The notes under the pieces are model-generated. The model was not told the DNA's origin. It saw only the letters and a program-made list of their open reading frames with translations, and did not search any database. The translations under genes were made by a program, and so were the position numbers. From positions 1-7,802 of the forward strand of contig DHSK01000194.1 in the NCBI GenBank assembly GCA_002408445.1: DNA of 7,802 bases, given 5' to 3'. Position 1 is the stretch's first letter. Each line of letters opens with the position of its first letter. This DNA comes from Syntrophomonas sp. UBA5288. GTDB lineage: Bacteria; Bacillota; Syntrophomonadia; Syntrophomonadales; Syntrophomonadaceae. Positions 1 through 3,930 of this stretch are shown here, one piece after another.

Positions 1-350
1 TCCAACCGGATATCAAAATCCACGATGCTAGGGCCCTCCGCCTTTTGTGCCGGTGGAGTTAGCTCAACAGATGGCGCTATTTTTGCATGTTCAATGCCGA
101 AGTATTTTAAGACTATTTCGAACCCTTCCTGATCCGTGAGGACCGCACAGCTTCCGACTTTTTTCTTTTCAGCTGCCTTCCGCATTGCGTCTAAACTTTT
201 AGCGATTGACTTATCATCTGCCAATATTTTTTCAGCTGATTCCGGATTGGACTGCAGGTGCTGCAGCAGGAATCCACCCACCACCTGGACATATGAATTA
301 CTATCCTTCTCCATTTCCGCCTTAAGCTTCTTTATTGCCTGATTAAGCAT
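1..350 (-). CDS. AcrIIA9/PcfK-like protein, C-terminus cut by window edge
   Basis: The reading frame starts at ATG 348-350 and stays open to the window edge, giving 116 residues. A strong AGGAGGTG ribosome binding site lies 5-6 bases upstream. The start overlaps the end of the ASCH gene by 8 bases, which suggests translational coupling. Residues 1-60 are charged and helical, with YVQVVGGFLLQHL at 20-32 and AEKILADDKSIAKSLDAMRK at 39-58. They are followed by KKKVGSCAVLTDQEGFEIVL at 62-81 and KYFGI. From memory, this pattern is typical of the PcfK-like family, which databases also label Cas9 inhibitor AcrIIA9 family. Founding AcrIIA9 members inhibit type II-A Cas9, while PcfK itself comes from conjugative plasmid operons with no shown anti-CRISPR role. 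Family membership is fairly secure; anti-Cas9 activity is inference. The acidic tail FDIRL suggests only a few residues are missing. Confidence 0.75.
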   Translation of the reverse strand, partial: MLNQAIKKLKAEMEKDSNSYVQVVGGFLLQHLQSNPESAEKILADDKSIAKSLDAMRKAAEKKKVGSCAVLTDQEGFEIVLKYFGIEHAKIAPSVELTPPAQKAEGPSIVDFDIRL

Positions 351-852
351 ATTGCACCTCCTCAGGTGGTTGCCAGTTCCAGAGCCGCTGATGACCCTTG
401 ACCTCGATAGGTGTAACCAGCTGGTGCACGTTCTCCAGCTGCCAAGCGTACCGGCCCGGTGTCCAGTTACCAAATAGTATTTCGTCACCCTCAACATTGC
501 CCGTTTTACCGCTAGCCTCTATACATCTAGCATCTCCGACCTTTGGATATACGGTGTAATATCTGTCGACTATCTTCCAACACTCGACCAGTTCTGCTAT
601 AGCAATAACGCATCCCCGCGGCAAAGAGCAAAGAGCGTCAACGGTTCTTATGTCGGCTGGGAAACCCAGCACTTCCGCGGATCGTATTGCAACATCAACA
701 GGCGGATAAGCAACAAGGTGCGGTTTTTTCGTCGCTGCGTGAATAGCTATTGGGCCTCGGTACGATGTTGCCCAGCTCCGGGTTTCGTATTTTTTCGCGC
801 CGATAGCAACCAGTGAAGCCCAGGGCTGCCATACGGTGATTGCTTTCATCAT
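343..852 (-). CDS. ASCH-domain (PUA-like fold) protein, 169 aa
   Basis: The N-terminus MMKAITVWQPWASLVAIGAK and the following KYETRSWATSYRGPIAIHAA are classic ASCH-domain sequence, with the G-x-K-x-x-E-x-R motif at about residues 18-25. A second strand, RGCVIAIAELVECW, and the C-terminal GRYAWQLENV complete the usual beta-barrel pattern. ASCH domains resemble PUA RNA-binding domains. Some act as nucleoside amidohydrolases and many in phages have no known role. The start is one of two adjacent ATG codons that directly follow the TAG stop of the upstream ASCH gene, with a purine-rich GGAAGGGGG site about 8 bases before. The end overlaps the AcrIIA9/PcfK-like start. It belongs to a different ASCH subfamily from its 116-aa neighbour, so the two are not simple duplicates. 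It is probably a soluble early phage protein; the substrate is unknown. Confidence 0.82.
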   Translation of the reverse strand: MMKAITVWQPWASLVAIGAKKYETRSWATSYRGPIAIHAATKKPHLVAYPPVDVAIRSAEVLGFPADIRTVDALCSLPRGCVIAIAELVECWKIVDRYYTVYPKVGDARCIEASGKTGNVEGDEILFGNWTPGRYAWQLENVHQLVTPIEVKGHQRLWNWQPPEEVQYA

Positions 853-1203
853 CTAAGCCGCCCCCTTCCGCTGGGCCCGATATTCAACCTCCGTGGACAG
901 CTCGAAATCAACTACCCAAACCAGCATGTGCGGATCCCAATGGCCGTTAATCTTTTTCCATACTTTCCGGTAGGCCGGAATGTGAGGATAACCTTCCCGG
1001 TGTGCATCCTGGTCAGTAATTTGCCCCAGAAATTCCTGGTGAAGGCCTGTAATCATCAGATATGCAAATGGTTCTGATCCTCTATGGCCGGTTTTAGCCT
1101 GATATATCTTTCCAACCTTCCAGCGTTTCCGGCCAGTCCGCCGAGTCTGTTTTTTTTTCCTCCGGAGAATCATTTGAGCGTGTTCTGGTCTAAATAACAT
1201 CAC
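853..1203 (-). CDS. ASCH-domain protein with YqfB-like K-T-E residues, 116 aa
   Basis: This short single-domain ASCH protein begins MMLFRPEHAQMILRRKKKQT. Its ILxxxKxxQTRR motif, WKVGKIYQAKT strand, ITDQDAHREGY segment and C-terminal VWVVDFEL strand fit the phage ASCH family over the whole length. Aligning by eye to E. coli YqfB (about 103 aa, an N4-acetylcytidine amidohydrolase with the reported triad Lys21-Thr24-Glu74) places Lys17, Thr20 and Glu70 at the matching positions. That is suggestive, but enzyme activity is inferred. The start is GTG 1201-1203 or the next codon, ATG 1198-1200. A GGAGGTGG site lies 7-9 bases before the GTG, so I take the GTG. The next gene begins right after its TAG stop, so the pair is tightly coupled. 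Confidence 0.82.
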   Translation of the reverse strand: MMLFRPEHAQMILRRKKKQTRRTGRKRWKVGKIYQAKTGHRGSEPFAYLMITGLHQEFLGQITDQDAHREGYPHIPAYRKVWKKINGHWDPHMLVWVVDFELSTEVEYRAQRKGAA

Positions 1204-1230
1204 TTCGCGGCCACCTCCAGTTCCTTTACA

Positions 1231-1536
1231 TCACTTTTCAAAATCATATGGCAGTCTAATAGTATAACCATGCAATCTGCCTTCTTTTTCTTCTCCTTGA
1301 GGAAGATACCTATCCTCAGTGATAACAACTTCTTTTACGATCCAAGTAGCAACATTAATATTACCCATGTATAATTCAACGAATATCGAAGGTTCATCGC
1401 TTCCTGCAAATTTAAAAACAACAACCTTTGATATAACATCATTTTTGAAAATGGCACCGTTCATATACACTCCTAAGCCTTTTTCAACATTCTGAACATG
1501 TGGTATATCGCCAATGCTTTCGATAGTGTATTTCAT
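1231..1536 (-). CDS. Hypothetical protein, 101 aa, AT-rich orphan
   Basis: I do not recognise this protein. It starts at ATG 1534-1536 behind a GTGAGGA-type ribosome binding site and ends at TGA, 27 bases before the ASCH pair. It has alternating hydrophobic stretches such as SKVVVFKFAG, SIFVELYMG and ATWIVKEVVI, which suggest a small beta-rich soluble domain. It has no cysteines, membrane segment or signal peptide. Its DNA is visibly more AT-rich than the genes on either side, and codons ending in A or T dominate, so it may have joined the operon separately from its neighbours as a moron-type cargo gene. The ribosome binding site and continuous operon spacing support it being real. No function can be assigned. 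Confidence 0.65.
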   Translation of the reverse strand: MKYTIESIGDIPHVQNVEKGLGVYMNGAIFKNDVISKVVVFKFAGSDEPSIFVELYMGNINVATWIVKEVVITEDRYLPQGEEKEGRLHGYTIRLPYDFEK

Positions 1537-1553
1537 AAGATATCCTCACTTTC

Positions 1554-1802
1554 CTACTCGCCCGTAAACAGTCCCGTCACGGCCAGGAACAATAATACCT
1601 GCACCGTTGGCCGGTTAAGAAAAGCTCGTACCTTGTCCCATGCCTTTAAATAAAAAGGTCTGTCCATCTGCTTAATGTCTGCACTGGTTACGTCCATATA
1701 GGCGATTTTTCCCTGCTTTTTCAACTGGCTATATTCCCAATCGATTAGGTGCTGGGCTTGCCCTGAATAATAACTATCAAAGCCTACTGCTCTTCTTGTC
1801 AC
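1554..1802 (-). CDS. Hypothetical small protein with hydrophobic C-terminus, 82 aa
   Basis: I choose the GTG start at 1800-1802 because an AGGAGG ribosome binding site stands 9 bases before it, buried in the end of the preceding 89-aa gene. The two genes therefore overlap by 26 bases. Longer in-frame starts upstream (ATG at 1844 and 1880) have no ribosome binding site and would lie deep inside that gene. The protein reads TRRAVGFDSYYSGQAQHLID near its start and has a charged middle rich in Lys and Asp. It ends in a hydrophobic run, VQVLLFLAVTGLF, followed by TGE. This could be a weak C-terminal membrane anchor or an amphipathic helix. I recognise no family. Overlap and operon position suggest translational coupling to the 89-aa gene. 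Confidence 0.6.
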   Translation of the reverse strand: MTRRAVGFDSYYSGQAQHLIDWEYSQLKKQGKIAYMDVTSADIKQMDRPFYLKAWDKVRAFLNRPTVQVLLFLAVTGLFTGE

Positions 1803-2046
1803 GATTGGTTTCCTCCTCTCGCGATGATAAAATCCGACTTTCATCCATAATTGTTTTTGCCCAAGTGGGCAGTAAATCATAATGACTGCCCCAATGCTGA
1901 TCTATCCAGCCGCCGGCACAAATGATTAACTCCTGGGCTTTATTAAGCTCACTCTGTAGTCCTTGGTTAATACTCAACAGGTTATCCACGCTTTGTTCGG
2001 TTACTTTTCTGCATTTTTCACAAACCGCATATAGTTCATCTTTCAT
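1777..2046 (-). CDS. Hypothetical protein with CxxC and coiled coil, 89 aa
   Basis: The start is ATG 2044-2046, six bases after an AAGGAG site. The frame is open further upstream, but that part overlaps the 109-aa gene and reads as nonsense, so the short form is correct. Residues 1-14 hold VCEKC, a possible half zinc site. Residues 15-40 form a likely short coiled coil (SVDNLLSINQGLQSELNKAQ). A Trp-rich segment, GGWIDQHWGSHYDLLPTWAK, follows at about 45-64, and the tail is highly charged and probably disordered. I do not recognise the family. Such proteins are common in early phage operons. The gap to the upstream gene holds a strong UUCG hairpin just before its ribosome binding site, which may affect its mRNA stability or translation. 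Confidence 0.62.
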   Translation of the reverse strand: MKDELYAVCEKCRKVTEQSVDNLLSINQGLQSELNKAQELIICAGGWIDQHWGSHYDLLPTWAKTIMDESRILSSREEETNRDKKSSRL

Positions 2047-2066
2047 GTGCAGCTCCTTATTCCCAG

Positions 2067-2084
2067 CAGGCCCCGAAGGGCCTG
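2067..2084 (-). other. Intercistronic RNA hairpin with UUCG tetraloop
   Basis: On the minus-strand transcript, a perfect 7-bp CAGGCCC/GGGCCTG stem encloses TTCG, closed by a C-G pair. This is the exceptionally stable C(UUCG)G tetraloop. It lies between the 109-aa and 89-aa genes. No T-run follows it, and the next gene's ribosome binding site lies just downstream, so it does not look like a terminator. RNA protection, pausing or processing within the operon is more likely. Confidence 0.6.
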
Positions 2085-2092
2085 GGGCGGAT

Positions 2093-2422
2093 CTATTGGT
2101 CAGGATTTTCCTTATTGGGCTTATTAGGGCCAAGAGCAGGACAGGCTTCATTCTTGTGTATTTCACCACACCACGGGCATGGCAGGGTCCCATCCTGGTA
2201 TTTGCGGAACTGCTCCAGACATTCTTCTCGGTGATGCAACTTTGAGCACCATGGGCATACCAAATCCTGGTACTTCTCTCTAATCGGCTCCATTTCTGCA
2301 TATCCGCGGTCTGTACAAATCGCGGCGGCCTCAAGCATTGCCTCGATAATTGGGTCTCCTTGAGGTAAGTTATATTCGGTTGCCAAGCGTTTTTTTAATT
2401 CCTGACGATTATCTTTATCCAT
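2093..2422 (-). CDS. Protein with two CPWC zinc-knuckle-like repeats, 109 aa
   Basis: The start is ATG 2420-2422 behind AAAGGAG. Residues 1-40 are helical and charged. Two copies of one motif follow: CPWCSKLHHREEC at about 56-68 and CPWCGEIHKNEAC at about 82-94. Both fit C-x2-C-x3-H-x4-C. This is one residue shorter than the classic CCHC zinc knuckle and suggests two small zinc sites made by internal duplication. The tail PNKPNKENPDQ is probably disordered. Zinc-binding proteins like this in phage early regions often bind nucleic acid or other proteins, but no role can be assigned from sequence. It is preceded by a 149-bp gap with no gene, so it may depend on read-through from the 173-aa gene. 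Confidence 0.7.
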   Translation of the reverse strand: MDKDNRQELKKRLATEYNLPQGDPIIEAMLEAAAICTDRGYAEMEPIREKYQDLVCPWCSKLHHREECLEQFRKYQDGTLPCPWCGEIHKNEACPALGPNKPNKENPDQ

Positions 2423-2571
2423 ATTTATGTATCTCCTTTCTTAGGGGGGCGGGGCTAATATTCAAGCCGCCGGCCCGGGTGTTAATTCTGTAGGGGGGAG
2501 GCCGTCCCACCGTGCATTATTGGGGACTTGCGGATGGGACAGCGACAGTGTATACTTTAGTTAAGTAATTT
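2423..2571. other. Intergenic GC-rich gap without a minus-strand gene
   Basis: No convincing gene lies here on either strand; the longest minus-strand reading from an ATG is about 11 codons with no ribosome binding site. The plus strand carries G-runs at about 2443-2455 and 2491-2499, with TAGGGGGG-N-GG repeated about 49 bases apart, and GTCCC/GGGAC dyads around 2504-2540. It also holds the candidate plus-strand promoter described separately. Confidence 0.5.
2528..2556 (+). promoter_or_regulatory. Candidate plus-strand promoter, antisense to the early operon
   Basis: TTGCGG at 2528-2533 and TATACT at 2551-2556 are separated by exactly 17 bp. The -10 matches 5 of 6 consensus bases, the -35 only 3 of 6. 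A plus-strand terminator starts about 20 bases after it, so a product would be about 45 nt long. It is a weak match taken alone, but the paired terminator raises its interest. Confidence 0.35.
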
Positions 2572-3093
2572 TTATCTGACCGCTGGAATAGCGGTCTTTT
2601 CTTTTTTGTCTAAAAGGTAATCCACGAGACCAAGCTGGAATGTATCATCTAGCTCACAAACCAGATTCAGATCTGCGCATATACGGTCGCATATTTCCTT
2701 CCCCGCATTCTGTACCATCAGCCTGTCCTCCGGGCTTAAGTCCTGAGCTGTTTGTTTGTCGATAAGTACAAACGGTATGTCGTGCATTGCAGCATCAGCC
2801 TCCCTGTCTTCCTTTTCCACCCGTCTAATCAGGGTTTGTGGATGCCTGTCCCCGGAAAAATAATTGAATAACTTGTAGCCAGTCATTTCCAGGGCCATAG
2901 CCAGACCTCCAAGGATGTTGAGTGATGCAATTCGTTCTCGGGCATCTTGCGGCGTCGAACGTTTTCCTTTCATGGCCATGTAAAAAGCGTCGGTGGAGTA
3001 GTTTGTTCCCATGGCCAAGGATTTGACTGGCATATCACCCCGGTTAAGGGCCTCCTTCAGCATGCTACCTACTTCCTGCTGTATAGCTTCCAT
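2572..3093 (-). CDS. Putative HTH regulator, CII-like, 173 aa
   Basis: I place the start at ATG 3091-3093, because a GGGAGGTGA ribosome binding site stands 7 bases before it. The longer TTG start at 3114 would put that site inside the gene. After an N-terminal helix, residues of about 20-60 (MPVKSLAMGTNYSTDAFYMA, then MKGKRSTPQDARERIASL) read like a helix-turn-helix: a turn at GTNYST, a recognition helix, then KGKR. A second helical block follows (GGLAMALEMTGYKLFNYFSG), then a charged linker rich in Glu and Asp and a helical C-terminal half. From memory this resembles uncharacterised regulators in clostridial phages and conjugative elements, and more loosely the phage CII group. DNA binding is inferred. 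The gene is the fourth of the leftward operon. Its 3' end contains the antisense terminator. Confidence 0.6.
   Translation of the reverse strand: MEAIQQEVGSMLKEALNRGDMPVKSLAMGTNYSTDAFYMAMKGKRSTPQDARERIASLNILGGLAMALEMTGYKLFNYFSGDRHPQTLIRRVEKEDREADAAMHDIPFVLIDKQTAQDLSPEDRLMVQNAGKEICDRICADLNLVCELDDTFQLGLVDYLLDKKEKTAIPAVR
2578..2607 (+). terminator. Plus-strand intrinsic terminator inside the end of a minus-strand gene
   Basis: A perfect 7-bp stem, GACCGCT/AGCGGTC, with loop GGAAT is followed at once on the plus strand by TTTTCTTTTTT, a textbook intrinsic terminator. On the minus strand the hairpin is followed by AGATAAAAATT without a T-run, so it should not stop the early operon. It overlaps the last codons of the 173-aa gene. 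Confidence 0.75.
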
Positions 3094-3159
3094 CTTTTCT
3101 TCACCTCCCTTCAAATGTCGGTTTAAACTGGTGTAATGCTACAAAATAGAGTGATACAG

Positions 3160-3339
3160 TTATATTGATAAAGGATCCTTTGCAACTGAAATTAAAGCTC
3201 CTGGCTGAGACTTAACCTGGATAGAATCTTTGGAAAGGACATATTGAAGTGCTTTGCGCATACAGTCAGGGTCTTGACCTGTAAAATGGTACGTTATTTT
3301 CATATTTGTCTTTGGTCTGCTTGCGGTCTTCGTAGCCAT
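3160..3339 (-). CDS. Small protein, 59 aa, paralogue of the recombinase-linked small protein
   Basis: The frame runs from ATG 3337-3339 to TAA 3160-3162, with a strong AAAGGAG site six bases before the start. After a basic leader (MATKTASRPKTN), residues 13-37 read MKITYHFTGQDPDC, then MRKALQYVLSK. This block aligns without gaps to residues 1-25 of the 63-aa protein at 6154-6345, with 11 of 25 identical residues including the YHF, G, D, C and Y-x-L positions. The rest (about 38-59) is unrelated to that protein. No cysteine pair, signal peptide or membrane segment is present. I recognise no family. It lies in the early operon between the Cro-like and HTH genes, so its timing probably follows the leftward promoter. 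A role as a recombinase partner or regulator is a guess from the shared block. Confidence 0.65.
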   Translation of the reverse strand: MATKTASRPKTNMKITYHFTGQDPDCMRKALQYVLSKDSIQVKSQPGALISVAKDPLSI

Positions 3340-3371
3340 GATATTCTCCTTTCCGTCAATTTCGCGGAATA

Positions 3372-3446
3372 TTATTCGCCAGAACCGGGACCAACTACCG
3401 GGTGGAAATATAGGTTTTGGTCAACAGTGTTCATTGTTTTAGCCAA
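3372..3446 (-). CDS. Possible 24-aa microprotein
   Basis: A TTG codon at 3444-3446 lies 8 bases after a clear AAAGGAG site and opens a 24-codon frame reading AKTMNTVDQNLYFHPVVGPG, then SGE and a TAA stop. No other start fits this ribosome binding site, and without this gene the site would have no purpose between the Cro-like and 59-aa genes. An internal ATG exists four codons later. The peptide is not hydrophobic, so it is not an obvious toxin or membrane peptide. I do not recognise it. Confidence 0.4.
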   Translation of the reverse strand: MAKTMNTVDQNLYFHPVVGPGSGE

Positions 3447-3528
3447 AACAATTACTCCTTTAAAATGTTTATCTCAGCCAGTACTCGGGTAAACTGTTTA
3501 TGAGTCGGTACCGGTTCGTATGTTGTTG

Positions 3529-3777
3529 TTATTTGTTGTTGTTATTAATCGCTCTGATACACTCGGTATCGCTGTTAGGCAAAAAAATATCTGGGAATAG
3601 CTCCTTCATAGAAACACCATAATATCTTTCAAATGCGATTAATGTTTTTCTGCCAGGGTTAGAAGCACCTGTTTCAAGCTTTCTGACATACACCTCCGAT
3701 ATATTGAGGTCTTTAGCTACATCTTTTCGGGTTCTGTTTAATTTATTTCTTTCGCTAATTATTCGTTTTCTTTGCAC
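3529..3777 (-). CDS. Cro-like XRE-family DNA-binding protein, 82 aa
   Basis: The start is GTG 3775-3777, seven bases after an ideal AAGGAGGTGAT site. Residues of about 5-62 form an XRE helix-turn-helix: RKDVAKDLNISEVYVRKLET contains both helices of the motif, followed by GASNPGRKTLIAFERYYGVS. It then has a short tail ending in four Asn before Lys. At this length it is a bare DNA-binding domain with no effector or protease domain, as expected for a Cro-type lytic repressor. It is the first gene of the leftward operon and is transcribed from the promoter with the 3828-3844 operator in its spacer. It probably binds the same GATAC-N5-GTATC operators as the divergent repressor. One such operator lies inside its own codons for Asp-Thr-Glu-Cys-Ile near residue 70. 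An ImmR- or Xre-like repressor is the main alternative. Confidence 0.8.
   Translation of the reverse strand: MQRKRIISERNKLNRTRKDVAKDLNISEVYVRKLETGASNPGRKTLIAFERYYGVSMKELFPDIFLPNSDTECIRAINNNNK
3555..3571. promoter_or_regulatory. Operator O5, inside the Cro-like gene
   Basis: TGATACACTCGGTATCG has the same TGATAC/GTATCG half-sites and 5-bp centre as the intergenic operators. It lies about 220 bp from the nearest of them, within coding sequence and with no good promoter around it. It may be a distant auxiliary site for repressor looping. Confidence 0.6.
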
Positions 3778-3791
3778 TTATATCACCTCCT

Positions 3792-3808
3792 TGATACGCT
3801 TTGTATCA
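3792..3808. promoter_or_regulatory. Operator O1
   Basis: TGATACGCTTTGTATCA is a perfect 6-5-6 dyad. It lies between the predicted leftward transcription start and the ribosome binding site of the Cro-like gene, where bound protein would block early elongation. Confidence 0.75.
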
Positions 3809-3819
3809 GGTCTATTTGA

Positions 3820-3848
3820 ATTATAACCGATACATTCGGTATCGTCAA
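3820..3848 (-). promoter_or_regulatory. Leftward early promoter (PL)
   Basis: Read on the minus strand, TTGACG (3848-3843) and TATAAT (3825-3820) are separated by exactly 17 bp, a near-perfect SigA-type promoter. It should drive the Cro-like gene and the whole leftward operon. Operator O2 fills its spacer. Confidence 0.85.
3828..3844. promoter_or_regulatory. Operator O2, in the PL spacer
   Basis: CGATACATTCGGTATCG is a perfect 6-5-6 dyad between the -35 and -10 elements of the leftward promoter. Occupancy should exclude RNA polymerase directly. Confidence 0.8.
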
Positions 3849-3855
3849 TAGTCTA

Positions 3856-3872
3856 CGATACATTTTTTATCA
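3856..3872. promoter_or_regulatory. Operator O3, imperfect
   Basis: CGATACATTTTTTATCA matches the operator pattern with one change in the right half-site (TTATCA for GTATCA). It lies between the two divergent -35 elements and is probably the weakest intergenic site. Confidence 0.6.
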
Positions 3873-3876
3873 TTTA

Positions 3877-3905
3877 TTGCAAGGATACATCTTGTATCAG
3901 ATAAT
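3877..3905 (+). promoter_or_regulatory. Rightward repressor promoter
   Basis: TTGCAA at 3877-3882 and GATAAT at 3900-3905 are 17 bp apart, with AT-rich sequence after the -10. It should transcribe the CI-like repressor with a very short leader. Operator O4 exactly fills the spacer, so the repressor probably shuts off its own gene. Confidence 0.75.
3883..3899. promoter_or_regulatory. Operator O4, in the repressor promoter spacer
   Basis: GGATACATCTTGTATCA keeps the GATAC-N5-GTATC core, with G instead of C or T at the first outer position. It spans exactly the bases between the -35 and -10 of the repressor promoter. Confidence 0.75.
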
Positions 3906-3930
3906 AAATATATGAAATGGAGTGATGAGA

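Noticed and set aside
136..342. Plus-strand reading frame of 68 codons
   Set aside because: It is the shadow of the AcrIIA9/PcfK-like gene on the minus strand, which has the better start and ribosome binding site.
1922..2245. Plus-strand reading frame of 107 codons
   Set aside because: It runs antisense to the 89-aa and 109-aa genes and has low-complexity Ser/Leu content with no ribosome binding site.
2047..2334. Upstream extension of the 89-aa gene
   Set aside because: It overlaps the 109-aa gene in another frame, reads as nonsense, and the internal ATG at 2046 has a good ribosome binding site.
2443..2530. G-runs as a G-quadruplex
   Set aside because: The G-tracts are too far apart and unevenly spaced to support a stable quadruplex by eye.
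3152..3157. TGATAC half-site upstream of the HTH gene
   Set aside because: No matching second half-site is present, so it does not qualify as an operator.
3244..3492. Plus-strand reading frame of 82 codons
   Set aside because: It is antisense to the 59-aa gene and the microprotein, which have strong ribosome binding sites, and it shows no recognisable protein features.
3522..3548. AAC-rich tandem repeat at the end of the Cro-like gene
   Set aside because: It is a short low-complexity repeat encoding an Asn run with no sign of function.
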